From NCBI GenBank assembly GCA_900316955.1, contig ONEX01000012.1:39971-103970 (forward strand): a stretch of 64,000 bases of DNA, in the 5' to 3' direction. The notes beneath the pieces were generated by a model. It worked only from the letters and a program-made list of their open reading frames with translations. It had not been told where the DNA came from and did not search any database. This document shows positions 8,295-15,744 of this stretch, piece by piece. A program made the position numbers and the translations under genes. The stretch comes from an uncultured Bacteroidales bacterium. GTDB lineage: Bacteria; Bacteroidota; Bacteroidia; Bacteroidales; UBA932. Each line of letters opens with the position of its first letter. The stretch's first letter is position 1.

Positions 8295-9734
8295 TTATTT
8301 CACCGGCGTGAGACCCAGCTCCGCGGCCTTCTCGCGCATCAGGGCGTCGGCGGCCTCGAAGGTGTTGGGGATGTCGCCGTCCAGGATGGCGTTCTTGACG
8401 TGCTCCTTGATCTGGCCGATGGTGTTGCACGGGCCGATGCCGAAGACCTCCATCACGTAGTCGCCGGTGATGGGGTTCTTCCAGTTGCGGATCTTGTCCT
8501 TCTCCTCCACCTCCACCAGTTTCTCCTTCACCAGCTGGAAGTTGCGGTGCAGGCGGGCGACCTTCGCGGGATTCTTGGAGGTGATGTCGGCGTGGCAGAG
8601 GAGCATGAGGTCGTCGATGTCGTCGCCGGCGTCGAACAGGAGCCGCCGCACCGCGGAATCCGTCACCTCGTCGTCCACGAGGGCGATCGGGCGCAGGTGC
8701 AGGTTCACCAGCTTCTGCACGTACTTCATCTTCTCGTTCAGGGGCATCTTCAGGCCCTGGAAGATCTTCGGGACCATCCGGGCGCCGATGACTTCGTGCC
8801 CATGGAAGGTCCAGCCCTGGCCCGGCGCGTAGCGCTTGGAGGCGGGCTTGCCGATGTCGTGCAGGAGCGCGGCCCAGCGGAGCCAGAGGTTGGGCTCCCC
8901 TTCCTCGCTTTCCGCCACGTTGTCAAGCACTTGCAGGGTATGGGAGAAGTTCTCCTTGTGGCCCTTTCCCTCCACGGTTTCCACGCCCTTGAGCTGAACC
9001 AGCTGCGGGAGGAACTGCTCCAGCAGGCCGGTTTCGTCCATCAGGCGGAAGGCCATGGACGGCTTCCGGGTGACGAGCATCTTGTTCACCTCCTCCACGA
9101 TGCGTTCGGAGGAAAGGATCTTCAGGCGGTCCTTCATCGCCCGCATCGCTTCCAGCGATTCCGGGACGATGGTGAAGGCGTGTTCGGGGGTGGAGAGCTG
9201 CGCGGCGAAGCGGATGGCGCGGAGCATGCGCAGCGGGTCGTCGCTGTAGGTCTGTTCGGGCTGGAGCGGGGTGCGGATGATGCCGGCCGCGAGGTCGCGG
9301 ATGCCCCCGAAGGGGTCCACGAGCGCGCCGAAATCCTCCTTGCACAGGCTGAAAGCCATCGCATTGATGGTGAAATCCCGCCGCAGCTGGTCCTCTTCCA
9401 GCGTCCCGTCCTCCACGATGGGCTTCCGGGAATCGCGGTTGTAGGACTCCTTGCGCGCGCCCACGAACTCCACCTCGATGCCCTTGTAATGCAGCATCGC
9501 GGTGCCGAAGTTCTTGAACACGCTCACGTTCGTATGGACCTTCGCCGCCACGGCTTCCGCGAGGGCGATGCCGCTCCCCTCCACGACGATGTCGATATCC
9601 GTGTTGGGACGGCCCAGGAAGCAGTCGCGAACATAGCCGCCGATGACGAAGGCGCGCACCCCGAGGTCCGCCGCTACGTCCGACACCAGCCGGAAGACCG
9701 GCGCGTCCAGATATCCTTCCGTTATCGTCGACAT
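8295..9734 (-). CDS. cca: CCA tRNA nucleotidyltransferase with HD domain
   Basis: 479 residues. The start at 9734 is chosen because the class II nucleotidyltransferase motif (IGGYVRD, 31-37; DIDIVVEG, 46-53) follows at the usual distance; upstream in-frame sequence is not conserved-looking. RRDFTINAMA is motif B, and the central helical domain precedes an HD motif (LLHDIGKP, around residue 290). It repairs or adds the 3' CCA of tRNAs. That matters here, because one of the two tRNA-Lys genes in this window lacks an encoded CCA. It overlaps the upstream HsdR_N-like gene by 13 bases. Confidence 0.92.
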   Translation of the reverse strand: MSTITEGYLDAPVFRLVSDVAADLGVRAFVIGGYVRDCFLGRPNTDIDIVVEGSGIALAEAVAAKVHTNVSVFKNFGTAMLHYKGIEVEFVGARKESYNRDSRKPIVEDGTLEEDQLRRDFTINAMAFSLCKEDFGALVDPFGGIRDLAAGIIRTPLQPEQTYSDDPLRMLRAIRFAAQLSTPEHAFTIVPESLEAMRAMKDRLKILSSERIVEEVNKMLVTRKPSMAFRLMDETGLLEQFLPQLVQLKGVETVEGKGHKENFSHTLQVLDNVAESEEGEPNLWLRWAALLHDIGKPASKRYAPGQGWTFHGHEVIGARMVPKIFQGLKMPLNEKMKYVQKLVNLHLRPIALVDDEVTDSAVRRLLFDAGDDIDDLMLLCHADITSKNPAKVARLHRNFQLVKEKLVEVEEKDKIRNWKNPITGDYVMEVFGIGPCNTIGQIKEHVKNAILDGDIPNTFEAADALMREKAAELGLTPVK

Positions 9735-10135
9735 AGCATATCCTCCCAGAGCGGGGCCTTTTCCACGAAGACGAACCCGTCCGTGTGGCGCTCGAACATA
9801 AAGGTTTTCAACCCGTTGGTAATCACGATGTAACGCACGTCCAGCGCGTTGTTGTAGCGGATGGCCTGGTCCACCACCTCCTGCGTCAGCTCCACCTCCG
9901 GCCGCTTGCATTCGACCACCAGGAGCGGACGCGCCTGCCGGTCATACACGACGATGTCGGCCCGGTAATCCAGGCCGTTCCAGGTCAGGGACACCTCGCT
10001 GCCCATCATGTGCTCGGGGACCTTCATCCCCTCGTGCAGGACGGATATGAACCACTGCCTGACCTCCTCCTCGGGGGTCAGCCGGACGCTCTTCTTCCGG
10101 AGCGGGTCCCAAACCATATCGCTGTGGATCGGCAT
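9722..10135 (-). CDS. Small HsdR N-terminal-domain protein (type I restriction nuclease-like fold)
   Basis: 137 residues from the ATG at 10135. The core has the PD-(D/E)xK-like pattern: E in EEVRQWF, D in DYRADIVVYD and E-x-K in LVVECKRPE. This is the fold of the HsdR_N domain, but the protein has no helicase or specificity partner, so it is not a restriction system. Orphan proteins of this kind are common in Bacteroidetes and often lie near housekeeping replication genes; their role is unknown to me. A TATCTTTG box ends only 6 nt before the ATG. Confidence 0.75.
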   Translation of the reverse strand: MPIHSDMVWDPLRKKSVRLTPEEEVRQWFISVLHEGMKVPEHMMGSEVSLTWNGLDYRADIVVYDRQARPLLVVECKRPEVELTQEVVDQAIRYNNALDVRYIVITNGLKTFMFERHTDGFVFVEKAPLWEDMLCRR

Positions 10136-10141
10136 TCGCTG

Positions 10142-10149
10142 CAAAGATA
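10142..10149 (-). promoter_or_regulatory. TAnnTTTG -7 box 6 nt from the start codon
   Basis: Minus strand TATCTTTG followed by six bases and the ATG at 10135. Transcription would begin at or a few bases before the start codon, implying a leaderless mRNA for the HsdR_N-cca-xer-hpf unit. Confidence 0.6.
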
Positions 10150-10157
10150 ATAAAAAC

Positions 10158-12539
10158 CTACAAACCGGGCTCGATCAGGGAATAGCTGCGCGGCAGCATC
10201 TCCCGGATCCGCGCCAGGTTTTCGGGGTCCAGGTTGGAGCGGGAGAAGGGCACCGGGCGGGTGCAGGGGTCGTCCCCCGGATTCCGGCCGTACTTGAATT
10301 CATAGGTGAGCTTCCCGTCCGGAGTCAGGCAGGCGGGGTCGATTTCCGCGGCCGGGACGGAGATGAACGCATCCATCGCCGCAGTCCCATCTTCGGCCAG
10401 CAGGCCGTCCTCCAGGAGGAGGCGGTAGCACTCGACGGCCATGTCATGGGCCGGGTCGATGAAGACGAGGTCCTCTGCCAGGAGGTCCCGGTAGGGATAG
10501 CGTCCGTTTTCGCGATACTCCCGGAGCTCCCGGACCACCTTCTGCATCGTCTCCAGATGGAAGGGATAATGCGTGCAGCCCAGGATGACCGCCTTCAGCG
10601 GAACCGTGCTGCCGCTCAAGCGGTGCCGCTCCACGAGCGAGACCAGGTTGAAGCGGGCGTAGTTGGCGGCGGCGTTCAGCTGGATGCCGTCCTTGGCGCC
10701 CAGCAGGGCGTGCCGCTTTGTCTCGAAACGATAGACCGGAAGCAAGTATGCCTTGATGTCGGCGTCGCCGGTGCCGATGCGCGGTCCCCGGTAAGACGCC
10801 CGCGGCGCCTTCAGGCGCACGTCCACGAAATCCGGTTCCCCGTCCACGGCCTCAGCGAAGCCGTAACCGCTCTGGCTGACGACCGTCATCCGGCCGTCGA
10901 CGCCCTGCTCGGCCGCCAGGGCCTTCAGGGTGCGTTCATAGGCGCCCGAAGAGATCGTTCCCTGCGTGGCGAGCACGCCGATGGCGAAAGGCTGTTCCTC
11001 ATCGGCCAGGGCCTTCAGGGCCGCCTTGGAGCCGGCCTCGATGACCCCGATGACCTTCACGCCGTCGCCGGCCTCGTCCAGCTTTTTCCGCACCAGGTCC
11101 AGCCCGTAGGCCGTCGCCGTGTTGCAGCCGATGACGAGGATCTTGCAACGGCTCTTCCAGCCGGAGGGATCCTTCTCGGCGGCATCCCGGCTGTACCGGT
11201 CGCCCATCAGGAAATCGGCGTCGGCGACCACCAGCTGCCGCAGGTAGTCCGCCTTACCGGCCGCATCGTAGGTGCCGTAAGGCATATTGGCCTGGTCGGC
11301 CAGGTACTGGAATCTTTCCTTTCCCAGGTCCGGCACACCGTCCGCCCGCTCGGCGCCGGTCGCGTTTTCGAAGGCGTCCAGCTCCAGCAGCTTTTCCAGC
11401 ACGGTCAGGCCGCCCGTCCCGGAGTCGAACACGCCGATCGCCTGCTCCGGCGCGGGAACCTGCCCGGACAGGCGCAGGGCCTCACGGATGACCGGGAGGA
11501 CCAGGTCCACATAGCGCTGCATGCCGAGATCCGTCAGATGGATCGTGTCGGCCGTGGTCTCGCCGTCCGGCATCGTCATCGCCGCGGCGGGAATGTAGAA
11601 GATCAGCTTCTCTCCCTGGCTCTTCAGGCGCTCGAACAGGGCCTTCTGCTCGAAGTTCTTGTCCTCCACTTCCTTCCGGATAGCGCTGTCGAACAGCGTG
11701 TGCGGGAAGATGACGTCCTCGACGAAGATCACCGGCACGTCGGGATGCGCGTCGCGGAGGATGCGGAAGAATTCCTCGCCGTGTTCCTTGATCATCGGGG
11801 CGTAGGCGTTGGGCGCGTAGTCCAGCACGAACACGGACGGATCGGGCACGGAGGCCATCAGGCGGGCGATTTCCGGGTCCAGCAGGGCGTTCCCGCTGAA
11901 ACCCAGGTTGATGACTTCGCGGTCCAGGGCGCGAGCGATCATGTTCGTATGGGCCATGCCCGGCCGGCTGGCGCTGCACCCCTGCAGGATGCTGGTGCCG
12001 TACATCACGACCGGGCGGTCCGTGCGCGGAGTCCGGGCGACGGGCTGCTCCAGGGACGCCCCTTCATCGACGCCGATTTCGAGGGAATCGACCCCGTCAT
12101 ACAGCGACAGGTACAGCATGTACTCCCGCCACTCCGGGGTCATGTTCTTCACCAGGCAGTCGGTGCTCGTCTTCTCCTGCGAAGGCCTTCCGACGCCGGC
12201 GGGCCGCCAGACGCCGTCCACGAGGATGTACAGGTCCAGGCCCCGGACACCCGTCGGGTTCATGTTCGACAGCCAGCTCCCGTAGGTCGATGTCCACCGC
12301 GCATGGATGGCCGTGGAGTTGGACCGGAAGCGGACGTACAGGCCCGCGCTCTGGGTGCCGAGGTACCAGACAGGGCCGCGGGAAACGCCCTCGAGGGCGG
12401 CCGGAAGCCGCTGGTAGCGGGTTTTCGTGGCGTCGGAGGCCTTGCCGTACACAGGAAAGGCCGATGCGTCCGTGAACACCTGGGCGGACAGGTTCAGGCC
12501 CAGGAAGGCGGCGGCGAGGAGGGTCAAGATCTTTTTCAT
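10158..12539 (-). CDS. Secreted GDSL/SGNH esterase fused to a glutamate-racemase-like domain
   Basis: 793 residues in one uninterrupted frame from the ATG at 12539, which overlaps the upstream stop as ATGA. There is a signal peptide (1-20). The GxDLY-type domain covers about 25-170 (GLDLYILVDG, 100-109). The SGNH hydrolase covers about 175-355, with Ser183 (YGTSILQG), block-III N (GFSGNALLD) and the D331-x-x-H334 dyad. From about 367 a MurI-like domain begins (GVFDSGTGGLTV, 369-380), with both racemase cysteines present: C472 in GCNTAT and C655 in GCTHYP. The racemase part is about 425 residues, longer than ordinary MurI (about 270), with insertions near 395-415 and 565-615. The signal peptide would place it in the periplasm. 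Confidence 0.85.
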   Translation of the reverse strand: MKKILTLLAAAFLGLNLSAQVFTDASAFPVYGKASDATKTRYQRLPAALEGVSRGPVWYLGTQSAGLYVRFRSNSTAIHARWTSTYGSWLSNMNPTGVRGLDLYILVDGVWRPAGVGRPSQEKTSTDCLVKNMTPEWREYMLYLSLYDGVDSLEIGVDEGASLEQPVARTPRTDRPVVMYGTSILQGCSASRPGMAHTNMIARALDREVINLGFSGNALLDPEIARLMASVPDPSVFVLDYAPNAYAPMIKEHGEEFFRILRDAHPDVPVIFVEDVIFPHTLFDSAIRKEVEDKNFEQKALFERLKSQGEKLIFYIPAAAMTMPDGETTADTIHLTDLGMQRYVDLVLPVIREALRLSGQVPAPEQAIGVFDSGTGGLTVLEKLLELDAFENATGAERADGVPDLGKERFQYLADQANMPYGTYDAAGKADYLRQLVVADADFLMGDRYSRDAAEKDPSGWKSRCKILVIGCNTATAYGLDLVRKKLDEAGDGVKVIGVIEAGSKAALKALADEEQPFAIGVLATQGTISSGAYERTLKALAAEQGVDGRMTVVSQSGYGFAEAVDGEPDFVDVRLKAPRASYRGPRIGTGDADIKAYLLPVYRFETKRHALLGAKDGIQLNAAANYARFNLVSLVERHRLSGSTVPLKAVILGCTHYPFHLETMQKVVRELREYRENGRYPYRDLLAEDLVFIDPAHDMAVECYRLLLEDGLLAEDGTAAMDAFISVPAAEIDPACLTPDGKLTYEFKYGRNPGDDPCTRPVPFSRSNLDPENLARIREMLPRSYSLIEPGL

Positions 12540-13606
12540 AGCAGGGGTCCGGCGTAGATTTTCAGGACGGTATAGCGCAATTCCTCCGGAATGGAGGCGA
12601 GACGGGCCTCGAAGGCGGCCTTCTCCCGCGGCGTGTAGCCGCCCCAGGAATTGCCTTCCAGGTAGTCCGCGGCGATGCGGTTGTTCGGCCAGATCTTGTA
12701 CCCGGCCCGGATGCGCTGGTCGATCAGGGCCGCCGTCTCGCGGCAGAACGTGTTGACGGGAAGGTCCTGCCAGAGGGCGAGGTCCTCCGCCGTCACCGGG
12801 TCGCAGACCGTATAGTGGACCCGGCCCTTGGGCTGGGTGATGCCGGTGAGGATGCTTTTCAGGTCCTCCCCGGGCTTCTTTTCGTAATAGCGGTCCCGCT
12901 CCAGGGCGGTCAGCTCCGACGCTTTCAGCACGTCGCAGGGCTCCCATTCATAGGAAACGGCGAGCGGGATGATGTGCAGGTCCAGGATATCGCCGGCCAG
13001 GGAGAACATCTTGATGATGCCCTGGTCCGTCGCGTCCACCCCGTCCTTCGTCCGCCCGTTCCGCTGGGCAATCCAGATGGACTCGTTCTTTTCGGTGATG
13101 GTCCACCGGATGTACTCCGACAGGCGCACGGAACTGGTCAGGAACGCGCGGGGGGAGGAAACCGTCGTCGGCCGCTCCACCCGGAACATCTTGTTGGACT
13201 TGCCGAAATCCACCACCAGGCCGCCCTGCATCAGGTTCGCCCCGAAGGTGATCTCGGAGGTCCTGAGGCCCGCCCGGCGCAGCAGCACCTGCAGGAAAGC
13301 GGCGTCCAGCACGATGTCACGGTGGTTGGAGACGAAGAGATACCCCTGCCCGGGATCCAGCTTCTCCAGCCCCTCCACGGTCACGCCGTCGGTGGTCTTG
13401 GCCATCAAGGCCTCCACCACTGGCACCATGAACCGGCTCTGGAACTCCTCCACCGTACGGGAGGAAGTCAGGAGGGCGGCCACCTCGTCGAACGGCCGGT
13501 CCGGGAACAGATAGCCGCTCACCGCCCGGAATTCGGGATAGGCGACGATGCGCTGCATGGCGGCGGGAATTTCCGCGTCGGTATAGGGGCGGATGTCGTC
13601 AAACAT
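12536..13606 (-). CDS. PlsC/LPLAT-family acyltransferase
   Basis: 356 residues. The acyltransferase block has SNHRDIVLD (93-101), in which the histidine-aspartate pair is H95/D101, one residue wider than the textbook HX4D, with D97 also close. This spacing occurs in a Bacteroidetes branch of the superfamily (from memory). No long hydrophobic segment, so peripheral on the inner membrane. It probably transfers an acyl chain to a glycerol- or amino-type head group. Its start lies inside the last codons of the PaaK-like gene (8-base overlap) and its stop overlaps the GDSL-racemase start, so it belongs to the same unit. Confidence 0.8.
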   Translation of the reverse strand: MFDDIRPYTDAEIPAAMQRIVAYPEFRAVSGYLFPDRPFDEVAALLTSSRTVEEFQSRFMVPVVEALMAKTTDGVTVEGLEKLDPGQGYLFVSNHRDIVLDAAFLQVLLRRAGLRTSEITFGANLMQGGLVVDFGKSNKMFRVERPTTVSSPRAFLTSSVRLSEYIRWTITEKNESIWIAQRNGRTKDGVDATDQGIIKMFSLAGDILDLHIIPLAVSYEWEPCDVLKASELTALERDRYYEKKPGEDLKSILTGITQPKGRVHYTVCDPVTAEDLALWQDLPVNTFCRETAALIDQRIRAGYKIWPNNRIAADYLEGNSWGGYTPREKAAFEARLASIPEELRYTVLKIYAGPLL

Positions 13607-14897
13607 GCTTGGGTCGGTTGTCGATGAATTTCACGGGTTTGCGGGATTTGGCGGGATACAGGATGGCCGCCACCTCCGCCGGAGGGCAGATCTCGATGCG
13701 GGGCGTCACCCGGATGCGGGAGCGGAAGCGGTCCTTGAGGTCCTTCACGGCGTCGAACTCCGGCTGGTACTTGAGGCCCAGTTTCACGAGCACGTCGTCC
13801 GTGCCGGCGTCGCTTTCGTCGACGATGACCACATAGTTCTCCACATAGTCCGCATTGTCCAGCACGTCGTTCACGGCCGGCGGATAGAGGGTGGTACCCT
13901 TGAGCTTGATCATATTGTTCTTGCGGCCCACGAGCGGGGTGAGGCGGTACGACCAGCGGCCGCACTTGCACTGCTCGGTGACCTTCGCGGCCATGTCGCC
14001 CGTGCGGAAGCGCAGAAGCGGCATGCCCTCGACGCCGAGGGTGGTGACCACGATCTCGCCCACTTCCCCGTCGGGCACCGGCAGGTTGTCCTCACCGATG
14101 ATTTCCACGATGATGAGTTCCGGATGGACGTGTCCGCCGCAGCCGTAGGGGCACTCGGAGAACGTCGCGCCCATCTCGGTGGAAGAATAGGTCGCGAACA
14201 GTTCCACGTCCCATTTCTCCTTGATCCGGCGGCCCAGGAGGTTCAGGTCGAAATGCTGGTCCCGCAGGCCTTCGCCGATGCCGATGATCCGCCGCACCGA
14301 GGAGTTCCGGTAGTCGATGCCGTGCTCCTCCGCATACTGGATCAGGCGCAGGATGAAGGATGGGACGCACATGATGGTGTCCGGCTTCAGCCGCTGGATG
14401 GTGTCCCACTGCAGTTCCGGGATGCCGTTGCCGACGCGGATGATGCTGGCGCCCAGCTTCCGGATGCCCAGGAAGTAGGCCAGCCCGGCCATGAAGCGCT
14501 TGTCGATGGTGGTCATCAGCTGGACGATGTCCCCGGGCTTCACGCCGGCGCAGGCGAAGGATTTCTCCTCGTTGAACGCGAGGCGTTCCAGGTCCTGGTC
14601 CGTGCAGCCGAAGGTCACGGGATCCCCCAGGGTGCCGGAAGTCGTGACGTAATCCACGATCTTCTCCTTGGGGCAGCACAGGAAATCGTCGTTGAACAGC
14701 TGCAGGTCCTTCTTTTCGGTAAACGGAATCTTCACCAGGTCCTCCAGCGTCCGGATCTTCGCGATGTCGATGTGATAGCTCTCGAACATCCGCTGATAGT
14801 ACTTCGAATGCTCGGCCAGGTATTGCAGGGCCTCCGCGAGGCGTCCTTCCTGATAGGCCTTGATGGCTTCTGGCCTTTCGAACTCAATGTCTGCCAT
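13599..14897 (-). CDS. Phenylacetate-CoA ligase (PaaK)-like AMP-forming ligase
   Basis: 432 residues, the usual PaaK length. The AMP-binding P-loop is TTSGTLGDP (85-93); the adenine/acid-binding YSSTEMG and the C-terminal RTGDMA hinge region follow. A CPYGCGGH segment and CKCG hold cysteines that may bind zinc, as in some Bacteroidetes PaaK relatives. It activates a carboxylic acid as acyl-adenylate and then as a thioester. With an acyltransferase downstream and an esterase upstream it probably loads an acyl or aryl acid for a lipid, rather than serving phenylacetate catabolism, since no paa oxygenase genes are nearby. Confidence 0.8.
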   Translation of the reverse strand: MADIEFERPEAIKAYQEGRLAEALQYLAEHSKYYQRMFESYHIDIAKIRTLEDLVKIPFTEKKDLQLFNDDFLCCPKEKIVDYVTTSGTLGDPVTFGCTDQDLERLAFNEEKSFACAGVKPGDIVQLMTTIDKRFMAGLAYFLGIRKLGASIIRVGNGIPELQWDTIQRLKPDTIMCVPSFILRLIQYAEEHGIDYRNSSVRRIIGIGEGLRDQHFDLNLLGRRIKEKWDVELFATYSSTEMGATFSECPYGCGGHVHPELIIVEIIGEDNLPVPDGEVGEIVVTTLGVEGMPLLRFRTGDMAAKVTEQCKCGRWSYRLTPLVGRKNNMIKLKGTTLYPPAVNDVLDNADYVENYVVIVDESDAGTDDVLVKLGLKYQPEFDAVKDLKDRFRSRIRVTPRIEICPPAEVAAILYPAKSRKPVKFIDNRPKHV

Positions 14898-15744
14898 AGT
14901 CGATCTCTTCTATCCAATCGAGGAACTCGGCCTGCCAACGGGCCGTTTCCTCCGTAAATTTCTCCGGGTTCGCGCCGAATCCGTGTCCGCCCACGTGGTA
15001 CCGGATGGTGCGGTGCGGCACGCCCTTCTCCGTCAAGGCGGCGTCCAGCAGGTCCGCATTGTGCGGGTCCACGACCGGGTCGTCGTCGCAGCGGAGCAGG
15101 AACACGGGCGGCGTATCGGGCCGCACGTGGCACTCCAGCGAGAGTGAATCCCGCATCACCTGGTTCCCGGTCCTTCCATCGCCCAGCAAGCCACGACGGG
15201 AACGGGCGTGGGTGCTCGGATCGCGCATGGACACGACCGGATAGACGGGCGCCACGAAATCCGGGCGCAGGGACGTTCCGCCGGCGAGGCCCGTGAAATC
15301 CGTCCCGAAAAACTCAGCCGCGGACATCACCAGATGACCGCCCGCGGAAAAGCCCATCGCCCCCACGGGGCCGTCGAATTGCTGCCGGACGATGGTGATC
15401 GCCCGCTGCAGGTCCGCGATCATGTCCGGATGGCGGTTGCCGTCGAACACGGCCCGGGTATGGAACGTGAAATTGAACCAGCCGCCCGTGCGGTACAGGA
15501 GCACGTAGGCGGCGAATCCCTCGGAGGCGAGCCACTCGCCCACCCGTTCACCTTCTCCTTCCTTGTCCAGCCAGAAATAGCTGCCACCCGGACACACGAC
15601 CACGGCGGCCTTCGGCTCCCCTTGCGGCAGGTAGGCCGTCAAGGTGGACCCGGCATGCACGGGCGTACCCTCCCAGATCTTCACGGTCTGGGCCTGCAGG
15701 GCCGTGCCAAGCACGAGGAAAAGAAGGATCAGGATTCTTCGCAT
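14884..15744 (-). CDS. Secreted alpha/beta-hydrolase esterase (BD-FAE/acetyl-xylan-esterase-like)
   Basis: 286 residues from the ATG at 15744, chosen because a TATATTTG box ends 6 nt upstream and the reading starts with a clean signal peptide (1-19). Triad: S133 in GFSAGGHL, D222 in CDDDPVV and H254 in GGHGFG; oxyanion segment CPGGSY (51-56). Such enzymes remove acetyl or other short acyl groups, often from polysaccharides. It overlaps the PaaK-like gene by 14 bases and is the first gene of a four-gene unit, so a role in deacylating a lipid or glycan intermediate is as likely as xylan breakdown. Confidence 0.8.
   Translation of the reverse strand: MRRILILLFLVLGTALQAQTVKIWEGTPVHAGSTLTAYLPQGEPKAAVVVCPGGSYFWLDKEGEGERVGEWLASEGFAAYVLLYRTGGWFNFTFHTRAVFDGNRHPDMIADLQRAITIVRQQFDGPVGAMGFSAGGHLVMSAAEFFGTDFTGLAGGTSLRPDFVAPVYPVVSMRDPSTHARSRRGLLGDGRTGNQVMRDSLSLECHVRPDTPPVFLLRCDDDPVVDPHNADLLDAALTEKGVPHRTIRYHVGGHGFGANPEKFTEETARWQAEFLDWIEEIDYGRH

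Noticed and set aside
9722-10135. The HsdR_N-like gene as part of a type I restriction system
   Set aside because: No hsdM, hsdS or helicase domain is in the neighbourhood, and the protein is only 137 residues.
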